Source: Roseovarius aestuarii | Lineage (GTDB): Bacteria > Pseudomonadota > Alphaproteobacteria > Rhodobacterales > Rhodobacteraceae | Assembly (NCBI GenBank): GCA_027214255.1 | Contig: JAPWHL010000021.1 | Span: 1-64,000 of the forward strand | Reading direction: 5' to 3' | Length of the DNA: 64,000 bases | Shown here: one piece after another, positions 16,600-24,433 of the stretch | How positions within the stretch are numbered: the stretch's first letter is position 1 | Layout: the number at the start of each line of letters is the position of its first letter | Program-made: the position numbers and the translations under genes | The notes under the pieces: model-generated | What the model was told of the DNA's origin: nothing | Database searches by the model: none | What the model saw: the letters and a program-made list of their open reading frames with translations, nothing else

Positions 16600-16628
16600 A
16601 AAAAAGTGCCCGACATAAATGCCGGGCA
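16600..16628 (-). terminator. terminator for minus-strand transcription
   Basis: TGCCCG...CGGGCA stem with, on the minus strand, a T6 run directly after it. It lies downstream of the minus-strand glycerate-kinase-like pseudogene and also just after the plus-strand zeta-like gene. Confidence 0.65.
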
Positions 16629-17023
16629 AAGTTAGTGACGGGGAACGCCACTCAGGAAGGGTTAACCTCAATCCGCATGGTTGAATGTCTAGTAGCTAAC
16701 AACAGAAAGATCTGTTAGGATTCTCCGCCTATTATCAGTCGATCTTGGCGGTGCTGAATGCGCTATGGAAACTATCCTTGCATCGGGTGCCAATGGTAAC
16801 TCCAACGGGGCACTTGAGTTCTCAAAGAAATCGCGGACAGCTCGTGGCAAGCGAATGAATAAACCCTTTTCAATTAGGAGCCTTCGTGCATCTGCAATAG
16901 TCCCGATCGTACCAACACTTGGACCGCTGCCAATAACAGCAGGATCATAGATTCCTTGCCGTGTAGTTGAAAACGAGTGAACGACCGCTGGATAAGCAAG
17001 CCGAAGAAATCCCCCTCCCTTTA

Positions 17024-17864
17024 GGCTCAGGACCCATAAACAGGCTTGAGTTTGAATGACTGACATGATTCACGATCCCAAACAGATGGGGGCGTGATGA
17101 GTAACCTATTTTGGCTGAGCGACGATCAAATGCTGCGGCTTATTCCGTATTTTCCGAAGAGCCGGGGCAAACCACGCGCCGATGACAAACGTGTTTTGAG
17201 TGGCATTATCTTTATAAACCGCAATGGGTTACGGTGGTGTGATGCGCCTGCGGAGTATGGGCCACCGAAGACGTTGTATAACCGATGGAAGCGTTGGAGC
17301 GAATTGGGAGTGTTCGCTCGGATCATGACGGGACTGGCGGCGGACTCCCCTGACAACAAGACAATCTCCATCGACGCGACCTATCTCAAAGCGCATCGCA
17401 CGGCCTCAAGCCTTGGGTTGAAAAAGGGGGGCGTGGACGTCTGATCGGGCGAACAAAAGGCGGAATGAACACCAAGCTACATGCGGTGACGGACACGACA
17501 GGACGGCCAATCCGGTTCTTTATGACTGCTGGTCAAGTCAGCGATTATACTGGGGCCAGAGCATTGGTGAGTAGTTTTCCAGCAGCCGAATGGCTGTTGG
17601 GAGACCGGGGGTATGACGCAGATTGGTTCCGCGAAGCTCTTGTAGAAATGGGCATAAAGCCATGTATCCCCGGACGAAAATCACGTGAAAAACCCATCAA
17701 GTATGACAAGCGTCGTTACAAAAGACGCAACCGGATTGAGATCATGTTTGGCCGTCTGAAAGACTGGCGGCGCGTGGCAACCCGCTATGATCGATGTCCG
17801 AAGGTATTCCTATCCGCCATCGCTCTCGCAGCGACCGTCATATTCTGGTTATGAGTCCTGAGCC
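17024..17864 (+). mobile_element. IS5-family (IS427-like) insertion sequence, 841 bp
   Basis: Inverted ends: GGCTCAGGACCCATAA at the left (17024) and the reverse complement GGCTCAGGACTCATAA at the right (17849-17864). TA flanks both sides (17022-17023 and 17865-17866) as target duplication. Two overlapping transposase frames fill the element. It disrupts the glycerate-kinase-like gene. Confidence 0.9.
17094..17854 (+). CDS. IS5-family transposase made by -1 frameshift
   Basis: The first frame (17094-17444) has the N-terminal DUF4096-like domain (DRKV.SGIIFINRNGLRW-type, here VLSGIIFINRNGLRW). The second (ending 17854) has the DDE domain (NTKLHAVTD, GDRGYDADWFR, RYKRRNRIEIMFGRLKD). The frames are offset by -1 and a slippery A5G6 run lies at about 17418-17431, so this is programmed frameshifting as in the IS427 group, not decay. 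Confidence 0.88.
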
Positions 17865-18507
17865 TAGTGTTGAAAGGGATTGTCTAACTATGTTGACCTG
17901 ATGAATTTCCAGCTTTGAATTCAAAAGGAGATCATTGACCTCGATCTTGTCGCCAAGTGTTATTCCGGCAACCGGTGATGGAAGCAAGGCCGATGCGCCA
18001 TCGCTAATGAGGGCAACGACATGCGTACCAACCCCACAACTATCCAGCTTGTCAGACACACGCTCTGCAGCATTGAGCCCTTCAGAGTTAGGGATCGGGT
18101 GAGATGCGGCTAGAACTTGGCATCCATCAATCATACGGAACCGATCATGGCTGGTCACGGCAATGGCGTCTTCCGGTGATACTTTCCCGAATATTCCGAG
18201 AGCCACTTCAATCATTTGACACGCGTCATGGCCTACAGCGATGAAGACGCTTCGCTGATCAATGCAAGCTTTGGATTTAAGCTTCTCAAGTTCGACGGCC
18301 AGAGGCAAAGGCGTTTCGCTGCCGGATTCAGCCGTGTACAACGATGAATATGATTTGTTGAGTTGCATGCCGTAGGCCTCCCTTTCTAATCCGAAAGACT
18401 TTGTTATGAGGCGGCAGTGGTGGGCGAAACGCAATCGAAAATACTGAAATCTGTTCGTGAGAAAATCGCACTGATCTGATGTGTCGTATTGTCATATGAG
18501 CCTTCGG

Positions 18508-19347
18508 TTACGCTTTAATCGACACTACGCCCGCAAAAATCGCAAGACCCGCAATCCATCTCCAACGACTTACTTTCTCGCCTAAGACAAAAGCTGAAAT
18601 CAGTATGGCGAATAGAATACTTGTCTCACGAAGAGAGGCCACGAGTGCTATAGGTGCTTGGGTAAAGGCCCACACAGCGATCCAGTAGGATCCGAGAGAC
18701 ATTAGTCCAGCTGATGTGCCCGTTTTCCATGATGGTTTGAGCCGATGAAATGCCACAGAGCCGGAAGTGAGAAGAGTATAGGCAATCATTCCGATGGCAT
18801 CTCCGATCACCATCCACAAAATAAACCCGGAGGAAGTCCCTGCAATTCGAGCTCCAATACCATCAACCAATGTGTAACTTGCAGTGAACCCAGCGGTGCC
18901 AATTACAAAGAACAAAGCCATCCCTTGTATTCGTTCAATATGCCCACCTTTTATCGCCATCAGGAACACGCCAGTTGATATCAGGCCAATCCCAAGCAAG
19001 CTGGCGCTATCAAATGTTTCACCGAGCGCAAAAACAGAAAACAGGGTGACGAGAAGAGGTGCTGAACCTCTCGCCAGTGGATATGCTTGGCTTAGGTCCA
19101 CTCTGGAGTAAGCTTCAACAAGGAAAACTTTGTATCCGGTATGAAGGAGAGCAGCGGCAGCTATCCACGCCCATGCTGGGTTTGCTGGCTGAGGGACGAA
19201 TGGCAATATTGGCAGTGCGACAATCGCCTGGACGATCGCAAGCAGCAGCACTGAAGTCCTGCGGTCGAGATCAAGCTTAACGATCGAGTTCCAACCAGCA
19301 TGAAGAAGTGCCGCAACCAAGATCGCAATGAATACATGTGTCTGCAT
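18508..19347 (-). CDS. EamA/DMT-family membrane exporter (279 aa)
   Basis: About ten hydrophobic helices in the two five-helix EamA repeats; typical short phrases include LLHAGWNSIVK, ARGSAPLLVTLFSV and FVLGEKVSRWRW. DMT exporters move amino acids and small metabolites across the inner membrane. It is divergent from the LysR gene of the phosphonate operon and follows a DUF1127 gene at 4 bp, so it is a plausible export or self-protection function for the pathway product (inference). Confidence 0.85.
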   Translation of the reverse strand: MQTHVFIAILVAALLHAGWNSIVKLDLDRRTSVLLLAIVQAIVALPILPFVPQPANPAWAWIAAAALLHTGYKVFLVEAYSRVDLSQAYPLARGSAPLLVTLFSVFALGETFDSASLLGIGLISTGVFLMAIKGGHIERIQGMALFFVIGTAGFTASYTLVDGIGARIAGTSSGFILWMVIGDAIGMIAYTLLTSGSVAFHRLKPSWKTGTSAGLMSLGSYWIAVWAFTQAPIALVASLRETSILFAILISAFVLGEKVSRWRWIAGLAIFAGVVSIKA

Positions 19348-19350
19348 CAG

Positions 19351-19503
19351 TTAATCCCAAAACCATTTGGCGAGTTCTTGCCTTTGAGCGCTTCTTGATA
19401 CTCCGACATCTTCTAGTTGGTTCTGATTGAGTTTGGACAGAGAGCGCCGTGTTCGGCAGTTTCTCGCCCAAAGGTTGAGCATATTGAGTAGGGCTCTTGC
19501 CAT
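19351..19503 (-). CDS. DUF1127-family small protein (50 aa)
   Basis: Short minus-strand gene with the typical arginine-rich DUF1127 pattern: WARNCRTRRSLSKLNQNQLE, then DVGVSRSAQRQE and a C-terminal KWFW. DUF1127 proteins in alphaproteobacteria are small basic proteins, some RNA-associated and linked to stress or phosphate physiology. It ends 4 bp before the EamA start and is probably the first gene of that transcript. An in-frame upstream start is possible. Confidence 0.75.
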   Translation of the reverse strand: MARALLNMLNLWARNCRTRRSLSKLNQNQLEDVGVSRSAQRQELAKWFWD

Positions 19504-19611
19504 ATCTAGCCTGCGTGGGTGATTGTATAGTTCGTGATTTAATGTCTTTTTGCATTGACTAATTTTAAAGAAAATCGAGATTATATCGACTTGTTAGTGA
19601 GGTTTTTGCAC

Positions 19612-20487
19612 ATGAGGAGAGGCGTGCTTCCACTAAATGCTCTAAGAGCGTTTGAATCTACGGCCCGGCTAGGAAGGATGCGTGATGCAGCTGATGAGCT
19701 GGGTGTTACATATGGAGCAGTGAGCAGACAGATACGTGGGCTGGAAAAAACTCTCGGCATCGTCCTTTTTGATGGTCCAAAGAACAAGCTAGAACCTACA
19801 GAAGCGGCTCTACGACTAGTTCCCGCATTGACCTATGGCTTTGATCGCATCGAACAGGCTGTCAACAAAGCGATGCAGGAGGAAGATCGAATCATAGATG
19901 TGTCATGTTTGGGGACACTAAGTATGCGATGGTTGATTCCTCGCCTATACGACTTTCATACTAGATTTCCGAAGATCGATATACGACTGACCACTGATGA
20001 CGGCCCTGTGAACTTTGCCAAGCAGCACTTCGATGTGGCAATCCGTGTTGGTAATCCTGACTTTGCGGAGTATGAATTCGAATTATTATTTGATGATGCT
20101 GTAGGCCCTGTACTTAGCCCCCAAATTACCCCAGATGGCGGTATTTCTCAGCCCGATGACCTGAGAGAAATTCCGTTGTTGCACACGAAAACACGGAAAG
20201 ATGCATGGGCGAGTTGGTGTGAGATTGTAGATACCAAATTGCCCGTGGATGGGCGAGAGTACGAGCACTTTTACTTCATGTTAGAGGCTGTTATGGCTGG
20301 CCTCGGGGCGGCGATGGCACCTTGGGTACTTGTCAGAGATGACATCGAGGCGGGTCGGTTGATTGCACCGTTTGGCTTCAAAGAAACCGGCCTTAGTTAT
20401 TTTGCCGCTTATCGCCCGCGATCAGGTCCACAGATTGAAGCATTCGTTTCCTGGCTTCAAGAGCAGGCACGAAAAACGAAAAGATAA
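19612..20487 (+). CDS. LysR-type regulator, GcvA-like (291 aa)
   Basis: N-terminal winged HTH LPLNALRAFESTARLGRMRDAADELGV-type (seen as LNALRAFESTARLGRMRDAA and SRQIRGLEKTLG), then a periplasmic-binding-like effector domain (DVAIRVG, EAVMAGLGAAMAP). Overall close to the GcvA subgroup. ATG 19612 is preferred as it precedes the conserved MRRGVLPLNALRAF start; an upstream ATG at 19555 would add residues unusual for the family. It lies 122 bp upstream of the phosphonate operon in the same orientation and is divergent from DUF1127-EamA, so it probably controls both. Confidence 0.88.
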   Translation: MRRGVLPLNALRAFESTARLGRMRDAADELGVTYGAVSRQIRGLEKTLGIVLFDGPKNKLEPTEAALRLVPALTYGFDRIEQAVNKAMQEEDRIIDVSCLGTLSMRWLIPRLYDFHTRFPKIDIRLTTDDGPVNFAKQHFDVAIRVGNPDFAEYEFELLFDDAVGPVLSPQITPDGGISQPDDLREIPLLHTKTRKDAWASWCEIVDTKLPVDGREYEHFYFMLEAVMAGLGAAMAPWVLVRDDIEAGRLIAPFGFKETGLSYFAAYRPRSGPQIEAFVSWLQEQARKTKR

Positions 20488-20609
20488 TGCAAATTTAGTA
20501 AAGTGCAGATTCTTCACTTACGATGTCAGATACTTTCGATTGTTTTGATCGGGTGTTGTGCGCTCTAAAGTTGTCAGTTTTATGACACTTTTGTAAAGGA
20601 GAGCCCACT

Positions 20610-21755
20610 ATGCATCCCAATATCATTTTGGAAGACACCACCCTTCGTGACGGTGAGCAGGCTCCCGGTGTGGCCCTATCTGCGCAGAAAAAACTCAAAG
20701 TCTTTGATGCTCTGATTGGGGCTGGCGTAAAGTGGCTGGAAGCCGGCATCGCTGCAATGGGCGGTGAAGAGGTGAAAGCACTTCATCAGATGCTTGAGCG
20801 TAAAGATGAGGCAACCATTGTTGGCTGGAACCGGGGCGTTCGTAGCGACCTAGAAACAACCTTGGGGCTAGGATTTCGTGCCATTCACATAGGCTTGCCC
20901 ACCTCAAATGTGCATTTGAAACACAGTGTGGGAAAAGACCGCGCTTGGTTACTCCAAGCTGCGTCTGATATCATCAAACTTGCCAAGGACAATGACGTAT
21001 TTGTTTCCATAAGTGCAGAGGACGTTGGTCGGACCGAGATCGATTTCCTTCAAGAATATGCGGCACATGTTGCGGATGCCGGTGCGGACAGGATTAGGTT
21101 GTCAGACACAATCGGTATGCTTGATCCTAAAGGTTATGCATCTCGCGTAAAAGCAGTGAAAGAGGCGTCCGATATCGACGTACAGTGTCATTGCCACAAT
21201 GATTATGGGCTTGCCGTTGCGAATACACTTGCTGGCTTGGAAGCCGGTGCCCGGTATTTTCACGTTTGCGTTAATGCCATGGGTGAGCGGGCTGGTATGC
21301 CGGATCTCGCCCAAATGGTGTTGGCACTTCGTGATTTCCACAGTGTGGATGTCGGTATTGACACCACCAAGCTCTGGAATCTTTCCCGCACCCTGTCTGA
21401 AGTGACAGGACAAAGCTTCCCACCATGGCAGCCGATTGTTGGCGACAATGTTTTTGCGCATGAGTCTGGCATTCATGTAAATGGCGTCATCAAATCTGGA
21501 AAGACCTTTGAACCAATTGATCCTGAAGATGTAGGCGGGCGACGCCGGTTGGTTCTGGGTAAGCATTCAGGCCGAGCCACACTCAAATACCATCTTGAGC
21601 AAGCCGGAGTTACTGTAAATGACGATATCCTGCAGGGCTGCCTCGACCAAGTGCGCTCGGTTTCTATTGCGACAGGAGCCGAAGTATCGGTGGCAAAGCT
21701 GCAGGAAATCTACCGCGTCGCCGCGCAGCATTCACAACCGGAAGGAGTGAACTGA
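20610..21755 (+). CDS. homocitrate/2-isopropylmalate synthase-family enzyme, probable 2-phosphonomethylmalate synthase (381 aa)
   Basis: DRE-TIM metallolyase: EDTTLRDGEQAPG (residues 8-20), metal-binding HCH at 194-196 (QCHCHNDYGLAVANT), GERAGMPDLAQ. At 381 aa it lacks the C-terminal leucine-sensing domain of LeuA and matches the length of NifV/FrbC-type enzymes. Beside a PEP mutase, the likely reaction is condensation of acetyl-CoA with phosphonopyruvate to 2-phosphonomethylmalate, as FrbC does in FR-900098 biosynthesis. Strong AAAGGAGA precedes ATG 20610. The stop abuts the next start. Leucine or lysine pathway roles are the alternatives. Confidence 0.87.
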   Translation: MHPNIILEDTTLRDGEQAPGVALSAQKKLKVFDALIGAGVKWLEAGIAAMGGEEVKALHQMLERKDEATIVGWNRGVRSDLETTLGLGFRAIHIGLPTSNVHLKHSVGKDRAWLLQAASDIIKLAKDNDVFVSISAEDVGRTEIDFLQEYAAHVADAGADRIRLSDTIGMLDPKGYASRVKAVKEASDIDVQCHCHNDYGLAVANTLAGLEAGARYFHVCVNAMGERAGMPDLAQMVLALRDFHSVDVGIDTTKLWNLSRTLSEVTGQSFPPWQPIVGDNVFAHESGIHVNGVIKSGKTFEPIDPEDVGGRRRLVLGKHSGRATLKYHLEQAGVTVNDDILQGCLDQVRSVSIATGAEVSVAKLQEIYRVAAQHSQPEGVN

Positions 21756-22972
21756 TGGCTTTGGTGAACGATATTATCACCGCCCATTCTGGTGGTGAGC
21801 CGGTCACAGCGGGCCAACTCGTGACTGTCAACGTAGACAAGGTTTACGTTCAAGATGGCAACTCGCCGACTATCGCCAAGATCTTTGGTGACAACGGATG
21901 CGAATCTGTTTTTGACAAAGACGCTGTAGGTATCTTTTTCGATCATTCTGTCATCACGCCCAATATCGCAATCGCCAATCGACTGAAGGAGGCGCATGCT
22001 TTTGCCGAACGGTTGGGTGTCCAAGTCTACCCTCAGGGTGCGGGCATCAGCCACGTTGTAGCAATGGAAAACGGTTGGTTTAGCCCTGGGCGGATCGTGA
22101 TGGGTTCTGACTCGCACACGTGTACCGGTGGGGCCGTGCAAAGCTTGGCTTTGGGCATGGGTGCTTCCGACATTGCAGCAGCAATGATAACGGGTGAGGC
22201 TTGGCTCAAGGTGCCTGAAACGGTCTGGCTGAATATCAAAGGCAAACCATTGCCGATTACCAAAGCGAAAGATGTCGTTCTGTATGTTCTGGCAACGCTT
22301 GGGCAAGAAAAATTCTTGTACCGTTCGGTTGAGTGGATGGGCCCGTGGGTCTCTGAACTGTCACTCGACAGTGCCGCCACGGTTGCTAGTCTTGGTGTTG
22401 AATTGGGTGCCAAGTGCGTGTTCTTACCGGACGGACCGGGGCGGCCTCATGGCATGCGCCCCATCTCACCCGATGCTAATGGAACGGTTCTCGAAGTTGA
22501 TATCACCGACTTGCCGCCGATGGTCGCAAAACCGCATTCCCCATCCAACGTTGTCCCGATTGACGAGATGAACCACGCTAAGATCGACTATGTGTTTGTT
22601 GGCAGTTGCACGAATAGCAGGCTGGAAGATATCGCAGACGTCGCTCATCAGCTTGCGGGCAAAAAGGTCAGTGACCGGGTGCATTGCCTGATAACACCTG
22701 GCTCCAAGGATGTTTATCTTAAAGCCATTGAGAAAGGGTATATCAGCACGCTCACCGAAGCAGGGGCTGTTGTAACGCCGCCAGGCTGCGGATCGTGCCT
22801 TGGCACTCAGGGTAGTATTCCTGCCGACGGTGATCGAATTCTGTCAACCATGAACAGGAACTTTCTTGGAAGGATGGGAAACCCTGAAGCCGAAATTTAT
22901 CTGGCTTCTCCACTCGTCGCGGCGCATACCGCTGTCCATGGACGAATTCCCTCGGTGGAGGATTTGTTATGA
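21755..22972 (+). CDS. aconitase/isopropylmalate isomerase large subunit (405 aa)
   Basis: LeuC-type aconitase superfamily protein with the three cluster-ligand cysteines: C285 in FVGSCTNSR, C345 and C348 in PPGCGSCLG; also GSDSHTCTGG near residue 117 and YPQGAGISHV. Short LeuC of the archaeal/HacA type. In the phosphonate context it would move the hydroxyl of 2-phosphonomethylmalate to give 3-phosphonomethylmalate, the FrbA step; FrbA is a single-chain aconitase, so a split two-subunit version is a variant. Start overlaps the previous stop; 4-bp overlap with the small-subunit gene. Confidence 0.9.
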   Translation: MALVNDIITAHSGGEPVTAGQLVTVNVDKVYVQDGNSPTIAKIFGDNGCESVFDKDAVGIFFDHSVITPNIAIANRLKEAHAFAERLGVQVYPQGAGISHVVAMENGWFSPGRIVMGSDSHTCTGGAVQSLALGMGASDIAAAMITGEAWLKVPETVWLNIKGKPLPITKAKDVVLYVLATLGQEKFLYRSVEWMGPWVSELSLDSAATVASLGVELGAKCVFLPDGPGRPHGMRPISPDANGTVLEVDITDLPPMVAKPHSPSNVVPIDEMNHAKIDYVFVGSCTNSRLEDIADVAHQLAGKKVSDRVHCLITPGSKDVYLKAIEKGYISTLTEAGAVVTPPGCGSCLGTQGSIPADGDRILSTMNRNFLGRMGNPEAEIYLASPLVAAHTAVHGRIPSVEDLL

Positions 22973-23496
22973 CCGAAATTCTTAATGTCCGCACGCGCCG
23001 TATATCGGGTGTCATTTCAACCGACGATATCATTCCGGGGCGCTACAAACACATGCATACCGACACTTCGAAGTTGGCTCAGCACGTTTTTGAAAATCGC
23101 TTTCCCGGCTTAGCTGCCACTTTTCACGCCAGCGATCTTATTGTGGCTGACGATACGTTTGGAATTGGCAGTTCCCGAGAGCAAGCGGTAAGCTCTTTGC
23201 TTGCAGCCGGAGTTACCGTGATAGTTGCCCCTCGTTTTGGGCGCATCTTTTTCCGCAACTGCTGGAATCTCGGTATGTTCGCCATTGAAGCCGATGCCCT
23301 GCGTTTCGCCGAAGGCGAGAATATTGTCGTGAACATTGGTGATGGCAACCTTATTGGTGCCGATACCGTAGTCAACTTTACTCCCCCACCAAAACGTATG
23401 TTGGACATGGTGGCAGCAGGCGGGTTGATCCCCTCGGTTCTTCGCAGGATCAACAAACAACTGCTTCAGCGCAAAGGGAGTACCAACCATGTTTGA
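22969..23496 (+). CDS. aconitase/isopropylmalate isomerase small subunit (175 aa)
   Basis: LeuD-type swivel domain: STDDIIPGRYKHM, ADDTFGIGSSREQAVSSLLA, APRFGRIFFRNCWNLGM. The GSSREQA loop carries the substrate-binding serine/arginine. It pairs with the large subunit encoded immediately upstream (ATGA overlap), and overlaps the PEP mutase start by 8 bp. Confidence 0.9.
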   Translation: MTEILNVRTRRISGVISTDDIIPGRYKHMHTDTSKLAQHVFENRFPGLAATFHASDLIVADDTFGIGSSREQAVSSLLAAGVTVIVAPRFGRIFFRNCWNLGMFAIEADALRFAEGENIVVNIGDGNLIGADTVVNFTPPPKRMLDMVAAGGLIPSVLRRINKQLLQRKGSTNHV

Positions 23497-24418
23497 GAAA
23501 AAGAAAAACAGCCTGCCTGAGAACCGCCGCGGTGAACTTCGAAGACAGTTGAGCGAGCAAGGCCCGATTGTGCTTTGCGAAGCCCATAACGGTCTCTCTA
23601 CAATGATCTCCGAGAACGCTGTTTCGACGACTGGAGAGACTTTTGACGGGCATTGGGTTTCGAGCCTCACCTGCTCGGCATCTCGCGGGCTACCCGATAT
23701 GGAAATCTACGTTGCGGAGCGACGATTGGAGATGATTGAGGAGATTTGTTTCTCGAGTGGCAAGATTGTAATGGTTGATGCAGATACTGGCGGTGATGCC
23801 GTTTGCCTGGAGTATTTTGTCCGCAAACTCGAAATGCTAGGTGTCTCTGCCGTTGTGGTCGAGGACAAACGGCATCCCAAGCGTAACAGTCTCGACGGCA
23901 CAGAGCTGGATCATCTTGAAGATCCTGCGGTCTTTGCCCGAAAGATCAGCAGAGCGAAATCTGCGATGGCCACTGATGAGATGATGTTTATCTCAAGGCT
24001 TGAAAGCCTTGTGGCTGGTGGCGATCTTTCTGATGCCTTGGCCCGCGCGGAATCCTATATCGAAGCGGGTACAGATGGAATCATGATTCACTCAAAAAGC
24101 AGCAACCCGGACGAGGTGTTCGCTTTTGCCGAAGCCTTCAAGAAGCTTCAGGAAAAGTCGGACCGACACATTCCCTTGATGTGTGTTCCGACGACCTACA
24201 ACAACGTCGGTGTGCATGAGCTCTTTGAGCGAGGGTTCGACATTATCGTTCACGCCAACCACCTCTTGAGAGCCGCACATTTGGCAATGAGTTCAACATG
24301 TCAGCAACTTCTTGAGAGTGGAATGTCCGGAGTGTTGGACAATAATATTGCGCCTGTGAAGGAGCTCTTTGCCCAGACTGGCTACTATGCGGCGATAGAG
24401 CGAGACACCCAAATTTGA
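23489..24418 (+). CDS. pepM: phosphoenolpyruvate phosphomutase (309 aa)
   Basis: Isocitrate-lyase/PEP-mutase superfamily barrel with the Mg-site VDADTGGD (96-103) and the motif EDKRHPKRNS at 125-134. This matches exactly the EDKx5NS signature that separates PEP mutases from methylisocitrate lyases (which have a KRCGH-type catalytic cysteine at this position). PEP mutase makes the C-P bond: PEP to 3-phosphonopyruvate, the entry step for nearly all natural phosphonates. It is inside an operon whose other enzymes can pull the unfavourable equilibrium by condensation with acetyl-CoA. Usual length for the family. Confidence 0.9.
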   Translation: MFEKKKNSLPENRRGELRRQLSEQGPIVLCEAHNGLSTMISENAVSTTGETFDGHWVSSLTCSASRGLPDMEIYVAERRLEMIEEICFSSGKIVMVDADTGGDAVCLEYFVRKLEMLGVSAVVVEDKRHPKRNSLDGTELDHLEDPAVFARKISRAKSAMATDEMMFISRLESLVAGGDLSDALARAESYIEAGTDGIMIHSKSSNPDEVFAFAEAFKKLQEKSDRHIPLMCVPTTYNNVGVHELFERGFDIIVHANHLLRAAHLAMSSTCQQLLESGMSGVLDNNIAPVKELFAQTGYYAAIERDTQI

Positions 24419-24433
24419 TAAGGCGTAAAAACA

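Larger units (their letters stand above)
16689..18368 (-). pseudogene. glycerate 2-kinase-like gene, interrupted by an IS and truncated
   Basis: The two parts, 18368-17865 and 17023-16689, match consecutive stretches of the GckA/TtuD-type glycerate 2-kinase family: HPIPNSEGLNAAERV, ALISDGASALLPSPVAG, NIVRQSLSTL and then KGGGFLRLAYPA, DPAVIGSGPSV. Removing the IS and one TA copy joins STL to KGGGF in frame. Even so the gene looks decayed: the usual GAGKA motif reads GHDAC, and the frame stops at SVVSY, before the C-terminal MOFRL domain. Start at ATG 18368 is supported by GGGAGG. It is downstream of the EamA gene on the same strand. Confidence 0.8.

Noticed and set aside
17094..17854. Transposase frameshift taken as decay
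   Set aside because: Both IS elements show the same -1 offset at an A/G slippery run, the normal expression mode in this IS group.
23489..24418. Methylisocitrate lyase (PrpB)
   Set aside because: PrpB carries a catalytic cysteine in a KRCGH-type motif; here the same loop reads KRNS, as in PEP mutases.
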